Part shown: in pieces, positions 7,048 through 16,044 of the stretch | Numbering within the stretch: position 1 is the stretch's first letter | How the letters are laid out: each line of letters begins with the position of its first letter | Position numbers and translations under genes: made by a program | From: a virus | Reading direction: 5' to 3' (one strand) | Virus record (IMG/VR): IMGVR_UViG_3300032323_000630 | Location: 1 to 64,000 of that record | DNA: 64,000 nucleotides | Notes under the pieces: generated by a model | Told to the model about the DNA's origin: nothing | Seen by the model: only the letters and a program-made list of their open reading frames with translations | Database searches by the model: none

Positions 7048-7910
7048 GAAATATATCCTAACGCTTTACTAAAATTATATAATTCTTCCGCCATTATTCT
7101 ATAACCTTCCCTAGTAGGGTGCATACAAGTTGTAATGTACTCTGTGGGTTCTTTTAATTTGGAGTAATAGTCATAGAATGCACCATCTGCTAGTTCTTCT
7201 CTACCATCATAACGCAATAGTAATTGCATAAAACTTTTACAGCCCTGAGGATATAAAAACTTATCCCATGGTATAGAATCTACTAATTCAGTGTGTTCTT
7301 CACCGATTTGACGTATAAAATTTTCTCTAGTAATTCGTTGATCAAATGCACTGGCAACTATAAAATCCCAACCTTGTGCTTTGGCAAACATTGCTGCTTC
7401 GCGAATGTTTAACAGTGCTTCAATACAAACAAACTTTTCACTCCATATATCTCGAGCGTATGCTTCCCACAATTGTTTGTGCGTGGCATTTTTATCCCAA
7501 GGATTAGGCCACATAGCAAAAAAGTGATAATGTTCTTCAAATTGCCTATTAATAAAATCAAAACGCTCTATACCACTAAGCATTAATACAAGAATCGCTT
7601 TATTTGCTTTTTCTATTTTAACCTTAGGATTAATGTATAGCTCTTTTACACTTGCTCTATTTCCCTTGCCGGATGCTCCGAAATTTACCGGAGTAAAATT
7701 AGGAAGATGATTTTTACAAATTTGAGATACCCAACTATATTCGTACATTTCAAATTCTAAATCTTTAGGAATCTTCAATGGATCAACGAACCCGCCATAT
7801 TCTTTGTAGGTTTCTTTACTCCAACTTCCCACACCTTGTGTAAAGCTATCCCCCAAGCCAATAATTAATTTTGAACTTTCATCTATTGGGGGTATATGGA
7901 TATCATACAT
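7044..7910 (-). CDS. SGNH/GDSL-like hydrolase or acyltransferase
   Basis: Encodes 288 residues. Block I GLGDSFTQG (18-26) supplies the serine nucleophile, NFGASGKGN supplies the oxyanion Gly and Asn, and the C-terminal TCMHPTREGY supplies the histidine. The aspartate usual three residues before that histidine is a threonine here, so the triad may be incomplete or completed elsewhere. Family members remove or move acetyl groups on sugars and cell-wall polymers. Last gene of the minus-strand glycosyltransferase operon (start overlaps the upstream stop by 1 nt), which fits decoration of a glycan or de-acetylation of the host surface. No signal peptide, so it acts in the cytoplasm or as part of the particle. 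Confidence 0.7.
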   Translation of the reverse strand: MYDIHIPPIDESSKLIIGLGDSFTQGVGSWSKETYKEYGGFVDPLKIPKDLEFEMYEYSWVSQICKNHLPNFTPVNFGASGKGNRASVKELYINPKVKIEKANKAILVLMLSGIERFDFINRQFEEHYHFFAMWPNPWDKNATHKQLWEAYARDIWSEKFVCIEALLNIREAAMFAKAQGWDFIVASAFDQRITRENFIRQIGEEHTELVDSIPWDKFLYPQGCKSFMQLLLRYDGREELADGAFYDYYSKLKEPTEYITTCMHPTREGYRIMAEELYNFSKALGYIS

Positions 7911-9166
7911 TATGTTTTTCCTAATTTAAAATAATTGTTATACGCTTGCTGTAATCTAATAAATGCCGGATTTATTTTTGTAGTATTGTTTTTTAAAGTT
8001 TCATAATTGTGTTCTAAGATTGGTCGCATAGATTCAAACCAACTTGCTTTATCCTTGATTGCGATTATTTTTTTTATCGATTCTACTATTGCATCATATC
8101 TTTCGAATGTTGGCAATTCATCATACCGTTCGTCAATGAATCCTTCAAATGTTTTATATCCCATATCACGTAATTCTTTTAAACTACCCTTGTTGCCCAA
8201 CACAATAAACGGATGAAAACATACAATCGGTTTAAAAACTTTTTCACTTAAAAATAATTGTTGATCATAATCTGAAAAAGATGGTTCTGAAATTACAGTG
8301 ACCCAAGAATCTAAGCACACTTGATCTTGTATTCTTTTTATATAATACAAATCGTCGAATTCATTATTGTTTTTTCCATGAACTAATAATGGCAAAATAG
8401 AATTTGCTATTTCTGCTCGTTCTTTTGGAACTCCGCGACCTTCGAAATAAACAGTATTTGTATTAAAGGGATTCATACTTACTAACCCGTATTTCAATAA
8501 TTCCTCTTCAAACATTCTGATGTAAAACCAAATCCTATGTCCGCGAAGTCTTTTTTGCAAACAATTAAAATCTTTAATTTCATTTATTTGTTTATGTGAT
8601 ATATGCTTATCAACTGATATATCTAAAGACGACCATACAGAATTATTGTAAACATCTGCCTCAAAATGCACATACGGAATAGCTGTTATTCTATTTTTAA
8701 TTGCGTTTTCGGTTGCCCATTTATCGTATTGTTTATCGCATAAGGAATTTCCGGTAACGTAGACTATTGCTTCTGGAGGAACTTGATAATCCTCACATTC
8801 TTTATGAAAAAATTCCCACAACCATTCTGCATGATATCCCTCTAATGATTGATCAAATAACAGCATCGCTTTACCATCTCGAACATCATTAAGTTGTTTT
8901 TTGCCGATATAAGAAAATACCGTTTCTTTATTATTGCCGATCGCCTTTGAATACCCTGTCCAGTCATTAGGGCTATGATTAACTCCGGTAGGTATGATGT
9001 ACGGGCGAGGTTTATTTTTCATAGAGTACGGTTGTGCTATTTGAGTTCTATGTAATATAGTCATAGCCATAGGAGATGGCGCGAATCTTCTAGCTCCCGA
9101 TCCAATAATATCGGAACAGTTTGTAAAATTTAAATGATTATCTTTATCTTCAAAAACAAAATCCAT
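7910..9166 (-). CDS. Glycosyltransferase-like protein (GT10/FucT-like end)
   Basis: Encodes 418 residues. The C-terminal region has LSEKVFKPIVCFHPFIVLGNKGSLKELRDMGYKTFEGF, which resembles the nucleotide-sugar-binding end of fucosyltransferase-type (GT10) proteins, in which SEK and a PFI-type strand line the donor site. The N-terminal 200 residues are not recognised. In family proteins this region transfers a sugar from a nucleotide donor. It lies between the epimerase and SGNH genes, overlapping both by 1 nt, so it probably acts on a sugar made by this cassette. Family assignment rests on one region, so I keep it tentative. Confidence 0.55.
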   Translation of the reverse strand: MDFVFEDKDNHLNFTNCSDIIGSGARRFAPSPMAMTILHRTQIAQPYSMKNKPRPYIIPTGVNHSPNDWTGYSKAIGNNKETVFSYIGKKQLNDVRDGKAMLLFDQSLEGYHAEWLWEFFHKECEDYQVPPEAIVYVTGNSLCDKQYDKWATENAIKNRITAIPYVHFEADVYNNSVWSSLDISVDKHISHKQINEIKDFNCLQKRLRGHRIWFYIRMFEEELLKYGLVSMNPFNTNTVYFEGRGVPKERAEIANSILPLLVHGKNNNEFDDLYYIKRIQDQVCLDSWVTVISEPSFSDYDQQLFLSEKVFKPIVCFHPFIVLGNKGSLKELRDMGYKTFEGFIDERYDELPTFERYDAIVESIKKIIAIKDKASWFESMRPILEHNYETLKNNTTKINPAFIRLQQAYNNYFKLGKT

Positions 9167-10167
9167 TACATTAACCTATCTCGCCATGGCTGCGGTGTTT
9201 TATCATTTATAATTTCTAAAGGAAAACTGTAATCAAAAGGCTTTGGACCCCGATTCTTAATCCAATCAGCGGTATTTTTAACTGCCTGTTTCACATCGAT
9301 CGTAGTTTTATATCCTAAAATTTTTCTAGCTTTATCACTGGAGCAGATGGCATCTTTTACTTCTCGAGGACGTTCAGGGAAATAAATCGGAGGCTCGGCA
9401 AATTTACATTCTTCAGCAACTATCGAAACTATTTCATTAATTGTGATAGTGCCTTCGTCTGGGCCAATATTAATTATTTCTCCGACAATGGTAGGATCAA
9501 GTGCCATTTTTTCTAAACAATAGATACAATCATCAATATAACTAAAACAGCGTGTCTGATTACCATCACCATACACAATAGCTGGTTTTCCTTGTAGATT
9601 GCGATTTATCATGATACTGATCACATTACGAAAAGGATCATCGTATCGTTGTCTCGGCCCGACAATATTATGAGGAACTGCAATATTCCATTCCATTCCA
9701 TGTGTTTCGCACAGAACCTTAAGTGTTTCCTCTCCGGCAACTTTTGCGATTCCATACGGATCAATTGGCTGTGTCTGTTGTGATTCTTTGAAAGGGGTTT
9801 CTTGATCACCGTATCTTGCCATACTCGAACAATAGACAAATCTTTTTACTCCAACAGCAATAGCTGCACTTATAGTACTGACCGATGCTTGATAGATATT
9901 CTTAGTAATAAAGTTAGGACTGAACACACTTAATCCTTCGTGTGCGGTGGCAGCGGTATGTATGACAACATCGCTGTTGTTCATTATTGTTTTTAATTTT
10001 TCGTAGTCGCAGCAATCAACAGCATGGAATTCTATTCTAGGATCTAAATTATCTAAATACCCTCCGATCAATGTGTCATTACCAGCAACGTTATGTCCAA
10101 GAGCCAACATCTTATCTGCTATATGACTACCTAAAAATCCTGCTACGCCTGTAATAAAAATTTTCAT
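9166..10167 (-). CDS. NAD-dependent sugar epimerase/dehydratase
   Basis: Encodes 333 residues from the ATG at 10167, which overlaps the upstream stop (ATGA); a longer frame starting 18 nt earlier is not needed. Short-chain dehydrogenase (extended type): Rossmann motif TGVAGFLGSH (GxxGxxG), catalytic serine in YCSSMARYG and YxxxK in YGIAKVAGE. Members interconvert nucleotide-sugar stereochemistry or dehydrate them, in the cytoplasm. NIVGPRQRYDDPFRNVIS and the C-terminal substrate-binding part (GDGNQTRCFSYIDDCI) are close to UDP-glucose 4-epimerase/UDP-xylose synthase types. Supplies a sugar donor to the neighbouring glycosyltransferases. Confidence 0.85.
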   Translation of the reverse strand: MKIFITGVAGFLGSHIADKMLALGHNVAGNDTLIGGYLDNLDPRIEFHAVDCCDYEKLKTIMNNSDVVIHTAATAHEGLSVFSPNFITKNIYQASVSTISAAIAVGVKRFVYCSSMARYGDQETPFKESQQTQPIDPYGIAKVAGEETLKVLCETHGMEWNIAVPHNIVGPRQRYDDPFRNVISIMINRNLQGKPAIVYGDGNQTRCFSYIDDCIYCLEKMALDPTIVGEIINIGPDEGTITINEIVSIVAEECKFAEPPIYFPERPREVKDAICSSDKARKILGYKTTIDVKQAVKNTADWIKNRGPKPFDYSFPLEIINDKTPQPWRDRLM

Positions 10168-11528
10168 ACGTTTGCACAATCCCAATAAAAATTTATAAGT
10201 TCTGGAAAGGTATTTTGGAAATCAGTACCTCGTCTGCGATCATATTCAGTAAACCAATTAAAGAAGTCGCGTTTGCCTTCTAACAGTCTTTCCTGGGTAT
10301 ATAGAGTCGTTTCCATGTATTTTACAACTCTTAGGAATTTTTCGTACTCTAACTCACTGAATTTACTACGATTTTTATCGTCTAAATTGGCTAGAATGAA
10401 GTCTAGGTATCTTTGCATGTATGGCATAAATTCTTCTTTAGGCAATATATTCATATCGTACTGTAAAGGCTCTTTTAAGAACGGTGTGTCAAATCTAATA
10501 CGCTGCCATTTATTCTGTTCAAATCCATTGTATTTTTCACGCCATTCTAATATTTTTTCTAACAAACTTTGAAAATTTGTTACTGTTAAGATATTGAATG
10601 TTATCATGAATGTGATAGGAAGTTTTGTTTTTGTAAGATAGGTATCTAGATTCTGTTCCCACACTGTTAAATCTAATCCTGTTCGAATGTATTCGGCAGC
10701 AGGGCCCCAAGTATCAACACTGGTGAAAATTTTAAAATCTTTTATAGCACCAATATCTAATAATCGATTTACTTTGTCTACTAGACGTTGTATTAATATA
10801 GGCTTAACACCAAAGTTACTATTGATATTCAATTCTAACTGCGGCTGAGGATTGCGTTCTAGTTCTTCAAATAGTCTCCAGGTGCTGGACTGTAGCAACG
10901 GCTCTCCTCCGGTGATTCGTAAAATGGTCAGTGTCTTGCTGACTTCTGGCCACCAACGCCACCATGCTTCAACATAGGGGTTATTTTCTTCTTCATGGAT
11001 CTCAAACCAATCGATATCATTGCGATGATTCTTAACCATGGTATATGGTCCGTGATCTTTGATCTCTTTGTAATAACTGCTAGAATGTTTAGGATGACAA
11101 TATCCGCATTTAAAATTGCATTCATTCCCGAATGAGATTTCTATGTATTGAGGATTTACCGGAGCTAGCGGATTGGCTTTAATAGCTCCGAGCCTTTCTT
11201 CAGTATAGATACTTGCGTTACGTTCTTTACGATCGCTGATATAATCTTCTCCCATTGCTTCGATATTCCAGCAATAGTTACAGCCACTAGGTTTTTGGCC
11301 TGCGATCATTTCTGCTCGTTGACTGATCTTTTCTTTGGTGTTATGTAATGCGCTTGGGTCGACCGCTATTTCTTCTAAAGGAATTTTATGAGGGGCAGGA
11401 TGATAGCAACTGTGTGTTTCTCCTGTCTGTAGGTAAATGGTCGTGTGGTGCCACTTCGCCAAACAAAAAGTAGGACTAATCTCGTTCATTATAGGAATGA
11501 ACTTTTGTATGCGCTGCTTATCGTCCAC
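10164..11528 (-). CDS. Radical SAM protein with N-terminal twitch/SPASM-like cysteines
   Basis: Encodes 454 residues. The radical SAM cluster is NECNFKCGYC (C137, C141, C144), followed by GGEP-type ITGGEPLLQ about 65 residues later. Before it lie four more cysteines (C22, C41, C83, C86) that could hold an auxiliary Fe-S cluster, the pattern of N-terminal twitch-domain radical SAM proteins. The C-terminal 150 residues are helical and Arg/Glu-rich. The reaction cannot be predicted; relatives modify peptides or sugars. It overlaps the halogenase-like gene by 11 nt and the epimerase by 4 nt, so it is part of the same operon. Confidence 0.85.
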   Translation of the reverse strand: MDDKQRIQKFIPIMNEISPTFCLAKWHHTTIYLQTGETHSCYHPAPHKIPLEEIAVDPSALHNTKEKISQRAEMIAGQKPSGCNYCWNIEAMGEDYISDRKERNASIYTEERLGAIKANPLAPVNPQYIEISFGNECNFKCGYCHPKHSSSYYKEIKDHGPYTMVKNHRNDIDWFEIHEEENNPYVEAWWRWWPEVSKTLTILRITGGEPLLQSSTWRLFEELERNPQPQLELNINSNFGVKPILIQRLVDKVNRLLDIGAIKDFKIFTSVDTWGPAAEYIRTGLDLTVWEQNLDTYLTKTKLPITFMITFNILTVTNFQSLLEKILEWREKYNGFEQNKWQRIRFDTPFLKEPLQYDMNILPKEEFMPYMQRYLDFILANLDDKNRSKFSELEYEKFLRVVKYMETTLYTQERLLEGKRDFFNWFTEYDRRRGTDFQNTFPELINFYWDCANV

Positions 11529-13017
11529 GGAACTGTTCCTCTGACCATTCAGTTTTATTTAAATAGGTTCTTGTATATAAATTTATACGATTTACTTCTT
11601 GTATATGATCGATGCCTGTTACTGCCCTGTATTTTTCTACTATATTGTAGTAGTTGTCTAGGACTGTTTGTGCATACGTAGAATCAATGTTTTTTGTTGC
11701 TCCCACTTTGTTTCCTAATGCAATTAACCATGTGGTCCAATTTGCACCTGTAAATAAATGACCAGATTTTTTATGTTCCGAGTATATTGGTCCTGATTTT
11801 ATTAATTCTTCTTTTAACTCTATATTATTGGTTTTAACATAATTATTTTTTACGTTTTGCCAAAATGGTTCTGTTCTTTCGGTATTAGAGTAATGCGAAC
11901 TTACAAAATCCACAGAACTTTCAAAACTTTCTGTAAATTGATAATTATACAAATTGATACTATCAGTAGTATAAGAAAAGTCTGCAATCCTGTCAAATAA
12001 TTGTTTAGTTTGGGAAATAATTAATGCGATTCCTGTGCTTTCTAATGGTTCTATAAATCCTGCACTTAGTCCAATTGAAACTACATTATTAACCCACGGA
12101 GTTTTAGTATACTGTGGCGTCCAATCTAATACACGTATTTTATTTTTGTCTACTCGACCATCCCAAAAATTTACAAAAAAGTCTTTTGCACTGTCTACAC
12201 TTGTAATATTTTTATCAAATACTAGTCCAGTACCAATTCTACTGGCTGTAGGAGTTATCCATATCCACCCGTGATCGACTGCAACAGCCTTTGTATACGG
12301 ATGCATTTCATTCTGTTTATCAGTATACTGTACCGGACATGCAAGTGCTGTATTACAAAATAATCTACCGTATAGTGATTCGTACTTAACGTCATTGATT
12401 ATTGATTTCATTCCGGTGCAGTCAATAAACAAATCGCTGACAATCAATCTTTCATCTTTTAACTTTAGCCCTTCTACTTTATTATTATTATTTCTAATAA
12501 CAGTTACTACATCAGATTTTATTAATTTACATCGATGCATTATTCTATCTTGTATGTAGGTAACTAACTTTCCTGCATCAACATGAAATGCATAAGAATC
12601 TATAACACTTCTATCTATCTTATTTTGTTTGGATACTTCGTACATACAAGTACCCCTAGTTTTAAAATCTAAGTTCTGTGTATGACTCCAAGCATCTTGC
12701 ATTCTTATATTTGCGTCAACTAATGGACTCAAATAGAATGGCGCCCATACTTCATTGTTTTGAGTTACCCAGCCCGGATATAAAATTCCTGCTTTAAACG
12801 TTGCATCGCAATTTGTAAACCAATCTTCAAATTCAAATCCGCAATCGTCCATGAAACTAGCAAATCCTAATAACGTAGCTTCACCTACGCCTATCGGAGT
12901 TCCTACTTCTTTATCAATAACCGTTATATTAAATCCACGTTTAGAAAGATATGCTGCTGTTAGCCAAGCAGAAGTTCCGCCGCCAACAATTGTTATATTA
13001 TTCACTTTATAATTCAA
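11518..13017 (-). CDS. FAD-dependent tryptophan-halogenase-like protein
   Basis: Encodes 499 residues. The dinucleotide-binding fold begins VGGGTSAWLTAAYL (11-24), with GVGEAT at 43-48. In the family a lysine of the NASYK motif (K79 in PrnA) carries HOCl to the substrate; here DATFK gives K75 at the same place. The family motif WxWxIP reads WIWITP (near residue 250), with Thr in place of Ile. The enzyme would use a flavin reductase partner (not seen here) to halogenate or hydroxylate an aromatic or other substrate. Similar genes occur in other marine T4-like phages, where their role is unknown. Placed in the middle of the glycan operon, so a sugar-linked or protein aromatic target is possible. 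Confidence 0.8.
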   Translation of the reverse strand: MNYKVNNITIVGGGTSAWLTAAYLSKRGFNITVIDKEVGTPIGVGEATLLGFASFMDDCGFEFEDWFTNCDATFKAGILYPGWVTQNNEVWAPFYLSPLVDANIRMQDAWSHTQNLDFKTRGTCMYEVSKQNKIDRSVIDSYAFHVDAGKLVTYIQDRIMHRCKLIKSDVVTVIRNNNNKVEGLKLKDERLIVSDLFIDCTGMKSIINDVKYESLYGRLFCNTALACPVQYTDKQNEMHPYTKAVAVDHGWIWITPTASRIGTGLVFDKNITSVDSAKDFFVNFWDGRVDKNKIRVLDWTPQYTKTPWVNNVVSIGLSAGFIEPLESTGIALIISQTKQLFDRIADFSYTTDSINLYNYQFTESFESSVDFVSSHYSNTERTEPFWQNVKNNYVKTNNIELKEELIKSGPIYSEHKKSGHLFTGANWTTWLIALGNKVGATKNIDSTYAQTVLDNYYNIVEKYRAVTGIDHIQEVNRINLYTRTYLNKTEWSEEQFRGR

Positions 13018-13026
13018 TGTGATCTC

Positions 13027-13713
13027 CTAACCCGCTGAACCGTTCATGTATTCATGTAACCAATCAAAATCATTAATCATTTTTAACGCTTCGTTGTTAT
13101 CTTTGTTTTCTAATCCGTACTGCTTACCTTGTACGGCGCCTTCAATGGCTTGTCTGCCAAACGGTCGATCGATACCTCTAGTACACCAAACATTCAATCT
13201 ATAGTTTGTATCTACATCATCCTGTCGATCAATAGTTTTGCTGGCTAACTTTACACATTCTCTAAACGCACTTTTCCATGTATTAAAAGCATCTACATTG
13301 AAAGCGGTAATATTACTGATCTCTGGCATTGCTTTGAACAGTGATGAGATGCTGGTGGTCATGTCTGGCTTAGAAACATCCATGTTTTGTGTTAGGCTCT
13401 TGGGCAATAGTTTTACACCGCCATACCCATATTCTAGATCATTAATAGGATTAATACTTCTCCAGACATGTACATTTTCTAAATCATATTCGCTGACCAC
13501 ATGATCGAAATTAAAGGTATCTAATATCTGTGCGTCAGCATCTACTACCCAGAACATTTTTGTAAATGCTTTTTTTGCAGCCGCAATATGTGCTTGATGT
13601 ATGCCTTTGATTCCTTGAACTCGTTGAGCATAGGGGAATCTCGCTTTTAGGCGAGAGAAGTTTTCATCTGCTTGCGGTTCATTATAACTGATAAAGATTA
13701 TATCGTATCTCAT
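13027..13713 (-). CDS. Glycosyltransferase-like protein, paralogue of the upstream gene
   Basis: Encodes 228 residues. The N-terminus DIIFISYNEPQADENFSRL followed by RVQGIKG and VVDADAQI matches the GT-A type fold, with a DxD-like metal site in VDADA. It is a shorter relative of the gene at 13710-14591: both share SY-x-EP-x-AD, a P-x-A-x-RV-x-G-x-KG block and VDAD. GT-A enzymes transfer sugars from nucleotide donors. The pair probably arose by duplication and may add successive sugars. ATG overlaps the upstream stop (ATGA); a 9-nt gap precedes the next gene. Confidence 0.7.
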   Translation of the reverse strand: MRYDIIFISYNEPQADENFSRLKARFPYAQRVQGIKGIHQAHIAAAKKAFTKMFWVVDADAQILDTFNFDHVVSEYDLENVHVWRSINPINDLEYGYGGVKLLPKSLTQNMDVSKPDMTTSISSLFKAMPEISNITAFNVDAFNTWKSAFRECVKLASKTIDRQDDVDTNYRLNVWCTRGIDRPFGRQAIEGAVQGKQYGLENKDNNEALKMINDFDWLHEYMNGSAG

Positions 13714-14591
13714 TGCTTGTAATAGGTCAATCCTAGGTTAATAGTTTCGTCATATAAATCTAAAATATATTTGCTTTGTTGCGGCGTGAAGTCTGGCCAA
13801 TCTAGACCTAGATTCACTTTTATCTTTTCTCCTAGCTCAACAATATCGTGTTCTATATTATCATGATTGATATTCTGTTCATACATATTTCTTAAGATTT
13901 CAAAATCTCTAACATCGATGTAATTCCAATCTGTGCAATTAGTTATCCATGTTCCTAGTCTGGCACCAAGAATAGCATACAGCCCATGTTCTTCATGTGC
14001 GCCTACAGTTGACCACATACGCAATCTATGGATATTATGCCACCAAATCCGTTCTTTAATTTCCTGTGGCGGCACACGAACTCCGTCAAGCAAAGTCATT
14101 TTAACCCCTTCTCGGAATCCTGCTCGCCATGCTTGGAATGGTGATCCAGTTATAATGCTGTCGCTGTAGACTCGGGGAAAATTTCTATAACCTTCTTCCC
14201 AACAAAAATCAACCTGTCCGCGATCGCTGTCACTGGCTTCATGTGTACGCATGTTTAACACAAACTCTTTCTTCCAGATTTTAAGACCGCCGTTACCATA
14301 TCTCAATCCGTTGACGCTGTTACGTCCACACCACCCGTAGACCTGTATCTTAGGATCACTCATGTCCAAGTCTAAATCAAAAAATTCAGTGTGTACGATG
14401 TTGTCGGCATCTACAGTGATAAACCACTCAGTGTCTGATAAAGCTGCTGCGGCTTTATGGGCAGCATCTGATCCTTTGACTCCATGCACACGTTTGGCCC
14501 ACGGTGCTTTGGTTAGCAGATCAGCATAATGCACGTCAGCGTTGGGTTCATCGTAACTGAGAAACACTATATCAAATTCTACTGTTTTCAT
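13710..14591 (-). CDS. Glycosyltransferase-like protein
   Basis: Encodes 293 residues. The start FDIVFLSYDEPNADVHYADL and the DxD site in ITVDADNIV define a GT-A type domain like that of the neighbouring gene at 13027. Longer by a C-terminal extension (about 65 residues, DIRDFEILRNMY onward) that is helical and of unknown role. Contains the sequence GWCGRNSVNGLRYGNGGLKIW, a likely acceptor- or donor-loop. Overlaps the next gene by 4 nt at both ends. Probably one of a set of enzymes that build a phage-encoded glycan. Confidence 0.7.
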   Translation of the reverse strand: MKTVEFDIVFLSYDEPNADVHYADLLTKAPWAKRVHGVKGSDAAHKAAAALSDTEWFITVDADNIVHTEFFDLDLDMSDPKIQVYGWCGRNSVNGLRYGNGGLKIWKKEFVLNMRTHEASDSDRGQVDFCWEEGYRNFPRVYSDSIITGSPFQAWRAGFREGVKMTLLDGVRVPPQEIKERIWWHNIHRLRMWSTVGAHEEHGLYAILGARLGTWITNCTDWNYIDVRDFEILRNMYEQNINHDNIEHDIVELGEKIKVNLGLDWPDFTPQQSKYILDLYDETINLGLTYYKQ

Positions 14592-15217
14592 TTTATATCA
14601 ATTGAATAATTTTTAAAAATTCTTCTTGTGTACACACTAAACTTAGAAGGTAACGACAAGTTAGGAAATTTTTTAGACTTTTCTAGTAAATCGGAAATTT
14701 TTAACGATATTGTGTCGTGTATGCAATTAGGGTCATTGTAGTCGGTGAGTAAGAATCTCATCTCAGTGTCACCGTCCCAAGTAATTTTCTTCTTCTTCAC
14801 TGGTTGAAATTTTTCATGCTGAATATATGTTCCAGTATACTCTTCACTTAATTCAATAGTTAAGGAATTGTCTTCAATATTATATTTCATATAAAGATCA
14901 ATTTTTTCATCGTTGGCATATTGTTTTTCAATGACTCGATGTAGTACATCATCTATTTTTACGGCAGTTTTAACTTCGGCTATTTGAAAAGTATTATCTA
15001 TAACGTCCACAAAACAAGAGCTTATTTTTATCTTTCCCTCAATAATCATTTCGGCTGTTTCTCGATCAACATCTATCGTATGTTTTTCATTTTCTAAAAC
15101 AGATTTTGGTCCTATACAATGCAGTGATCCCGACTTAGGATCATATACTGCTGTATATGCTGGTTCAGCCCATACAATATTTTTAAATAGGTCTTCTAAA
15201 TTTTCTATTTCTTCCAT
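14588..15217 (-). CDS. Unknown protein in the glycan operon
   Basis: Encodes 209 residues and has no recognised fold. It opens with an acidic MEEIENLEDLFKN and a region YDPKSGSLHCIGPKSVLENEKHTIDVDRETAEMIIEGKI that recalls small tail-associated proteins of marine phages. The second half is beta-rich (ETYTGTYIQHEKFQPVKKKKITWDGD) with no catalytic motif. Tight overlaps with glycosyltransferase-like genes on both sides (4 and 13 nt) show that it is co-translated. It could be an acceptor, chaperone or structural protein of the cassette. Confidence 0.55.
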   Translation of the reverse strand: MEEIENLEDLFKNIVWAEPAYTAVYDPKSGSLHCIGPKSVLENEKHTIDVDRETAEMIIEGKIKISSCFVDVIDNTFQIAEVKTAVKIDDVLHRVIEKQYANDEKIDLYMKYNIEDNSLTIELSEEYTGTYIQHEKFQPVKKKKITWDGDTEMRFLLTDYNDPNCIHDTISLKISDLLEKSKKFPNLSLPSKFSVYTRRIFKNYSIDIK

Positions 15218-16044
15218 ACTAATTCCTCTAAAATGTTGATCATTTCTTTGTTAATTTTATCTTTTTCAACATAATGAACAATATCATATTGTTGATAATT
15301 TCCTAATTTCAATTGGCCTTTTCTATTAAGATAAAATCCTATATGATCACTCCATGCTGTTGCTGGCCAAGGCCAATTCTGCAGAGATGGTTTCATATGT
15401 ACTACTCTTGGAAACTCCAACTCATAACTTATTTCATCTTGTATACCTAGTAATCTTGAACTCAGTGCAAATGCTTCGTCGGTTCCAACTACCTTGGGCC
15501 TATATTCGGATAGAAATACATTTGAAAACTCAGTAGGATTTTTAATTATATACCGACCCAATGTAAAAAATTCTTTAGATAATTCGGATTCCTTTTTAAA
15601 GAATGTATAGAATGAATATAAATTAGGTAAATTGTTTTTTGTAAATGCTCTACGATATTCATCCGATTCGACTATCTCGCCTCTGTAATTATAAGACTTA
15701 TTAGTAACGTACAATTCTGTGTTATCAATAAAATAATCAATCCAATGGCTGTAATCTCGAAGAAATAACATATCAGCATCAAGACATACTGTATTGTCAA
15801 ACGGAGTTAATATATCCATCCAACTTCGCCCATCCCAAAAAGATTCTTTATCCCACTTTATCACATGATCAAATACCCAAGAAGAATTTAATTCTTTTAC
15901 AGATTCGATATCATCAATAACTAATGCTACTTGGTCGTATCCTGGCTTTTGTGTATGTTTTATACTTAATGCAAGGCCGTAGGCTAATTCGAGATAGTCG
16001 GCGTTATCAGATGTTGAAACTATAATAAGATATCCAAAACTCAT
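15205..16044 (-). CDS. GT8-like glycosyltransferase
   Basis: Encodes 279 residues. The N-terminus GYLIIVSTSDNADYLELAYGLALSI and the DxD motif in LTPFDNTVCLDADMLFLRD (around residue 90) fit a GT-A fold of family-8 type, which moves a sugar from a UDP donor. It shares the strand LTP-x-D-x-T with the neighbour at 16041, so the two are paralogues. Further conserved elements are FSNVFLSEYRPKVVGTDEAF and a C-terminal VVHMKP. Probably acts in the cytoplasm or with the virion. The acceptor is unknown. Confidence 0.7.
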   Translation of the reverse strand: MSFGYLIIVSTSDNADYLELAYGLALSIKHTQKPGYDQVALVIDDIESVKELNSSWVFDHVIKWDKESFWDGRSWMDILTPFDNTVCLDADMLFLRDYSHWIDYFIDNTELYVTNKSYNYRGEIVESDEYRRAFTKNNLPNLYSFYTFFKKESELSKEFFTLGRYIIKNPTEFSNVFLSEYRPKVVGTDEAFALSSRLLGIQDEISYELEFPRVVHMKPSLQNWPWPATAWSDHIGFYLNRKGQLKLGNYQQYDIVHYVEKDKINKEMINILEELVWKK

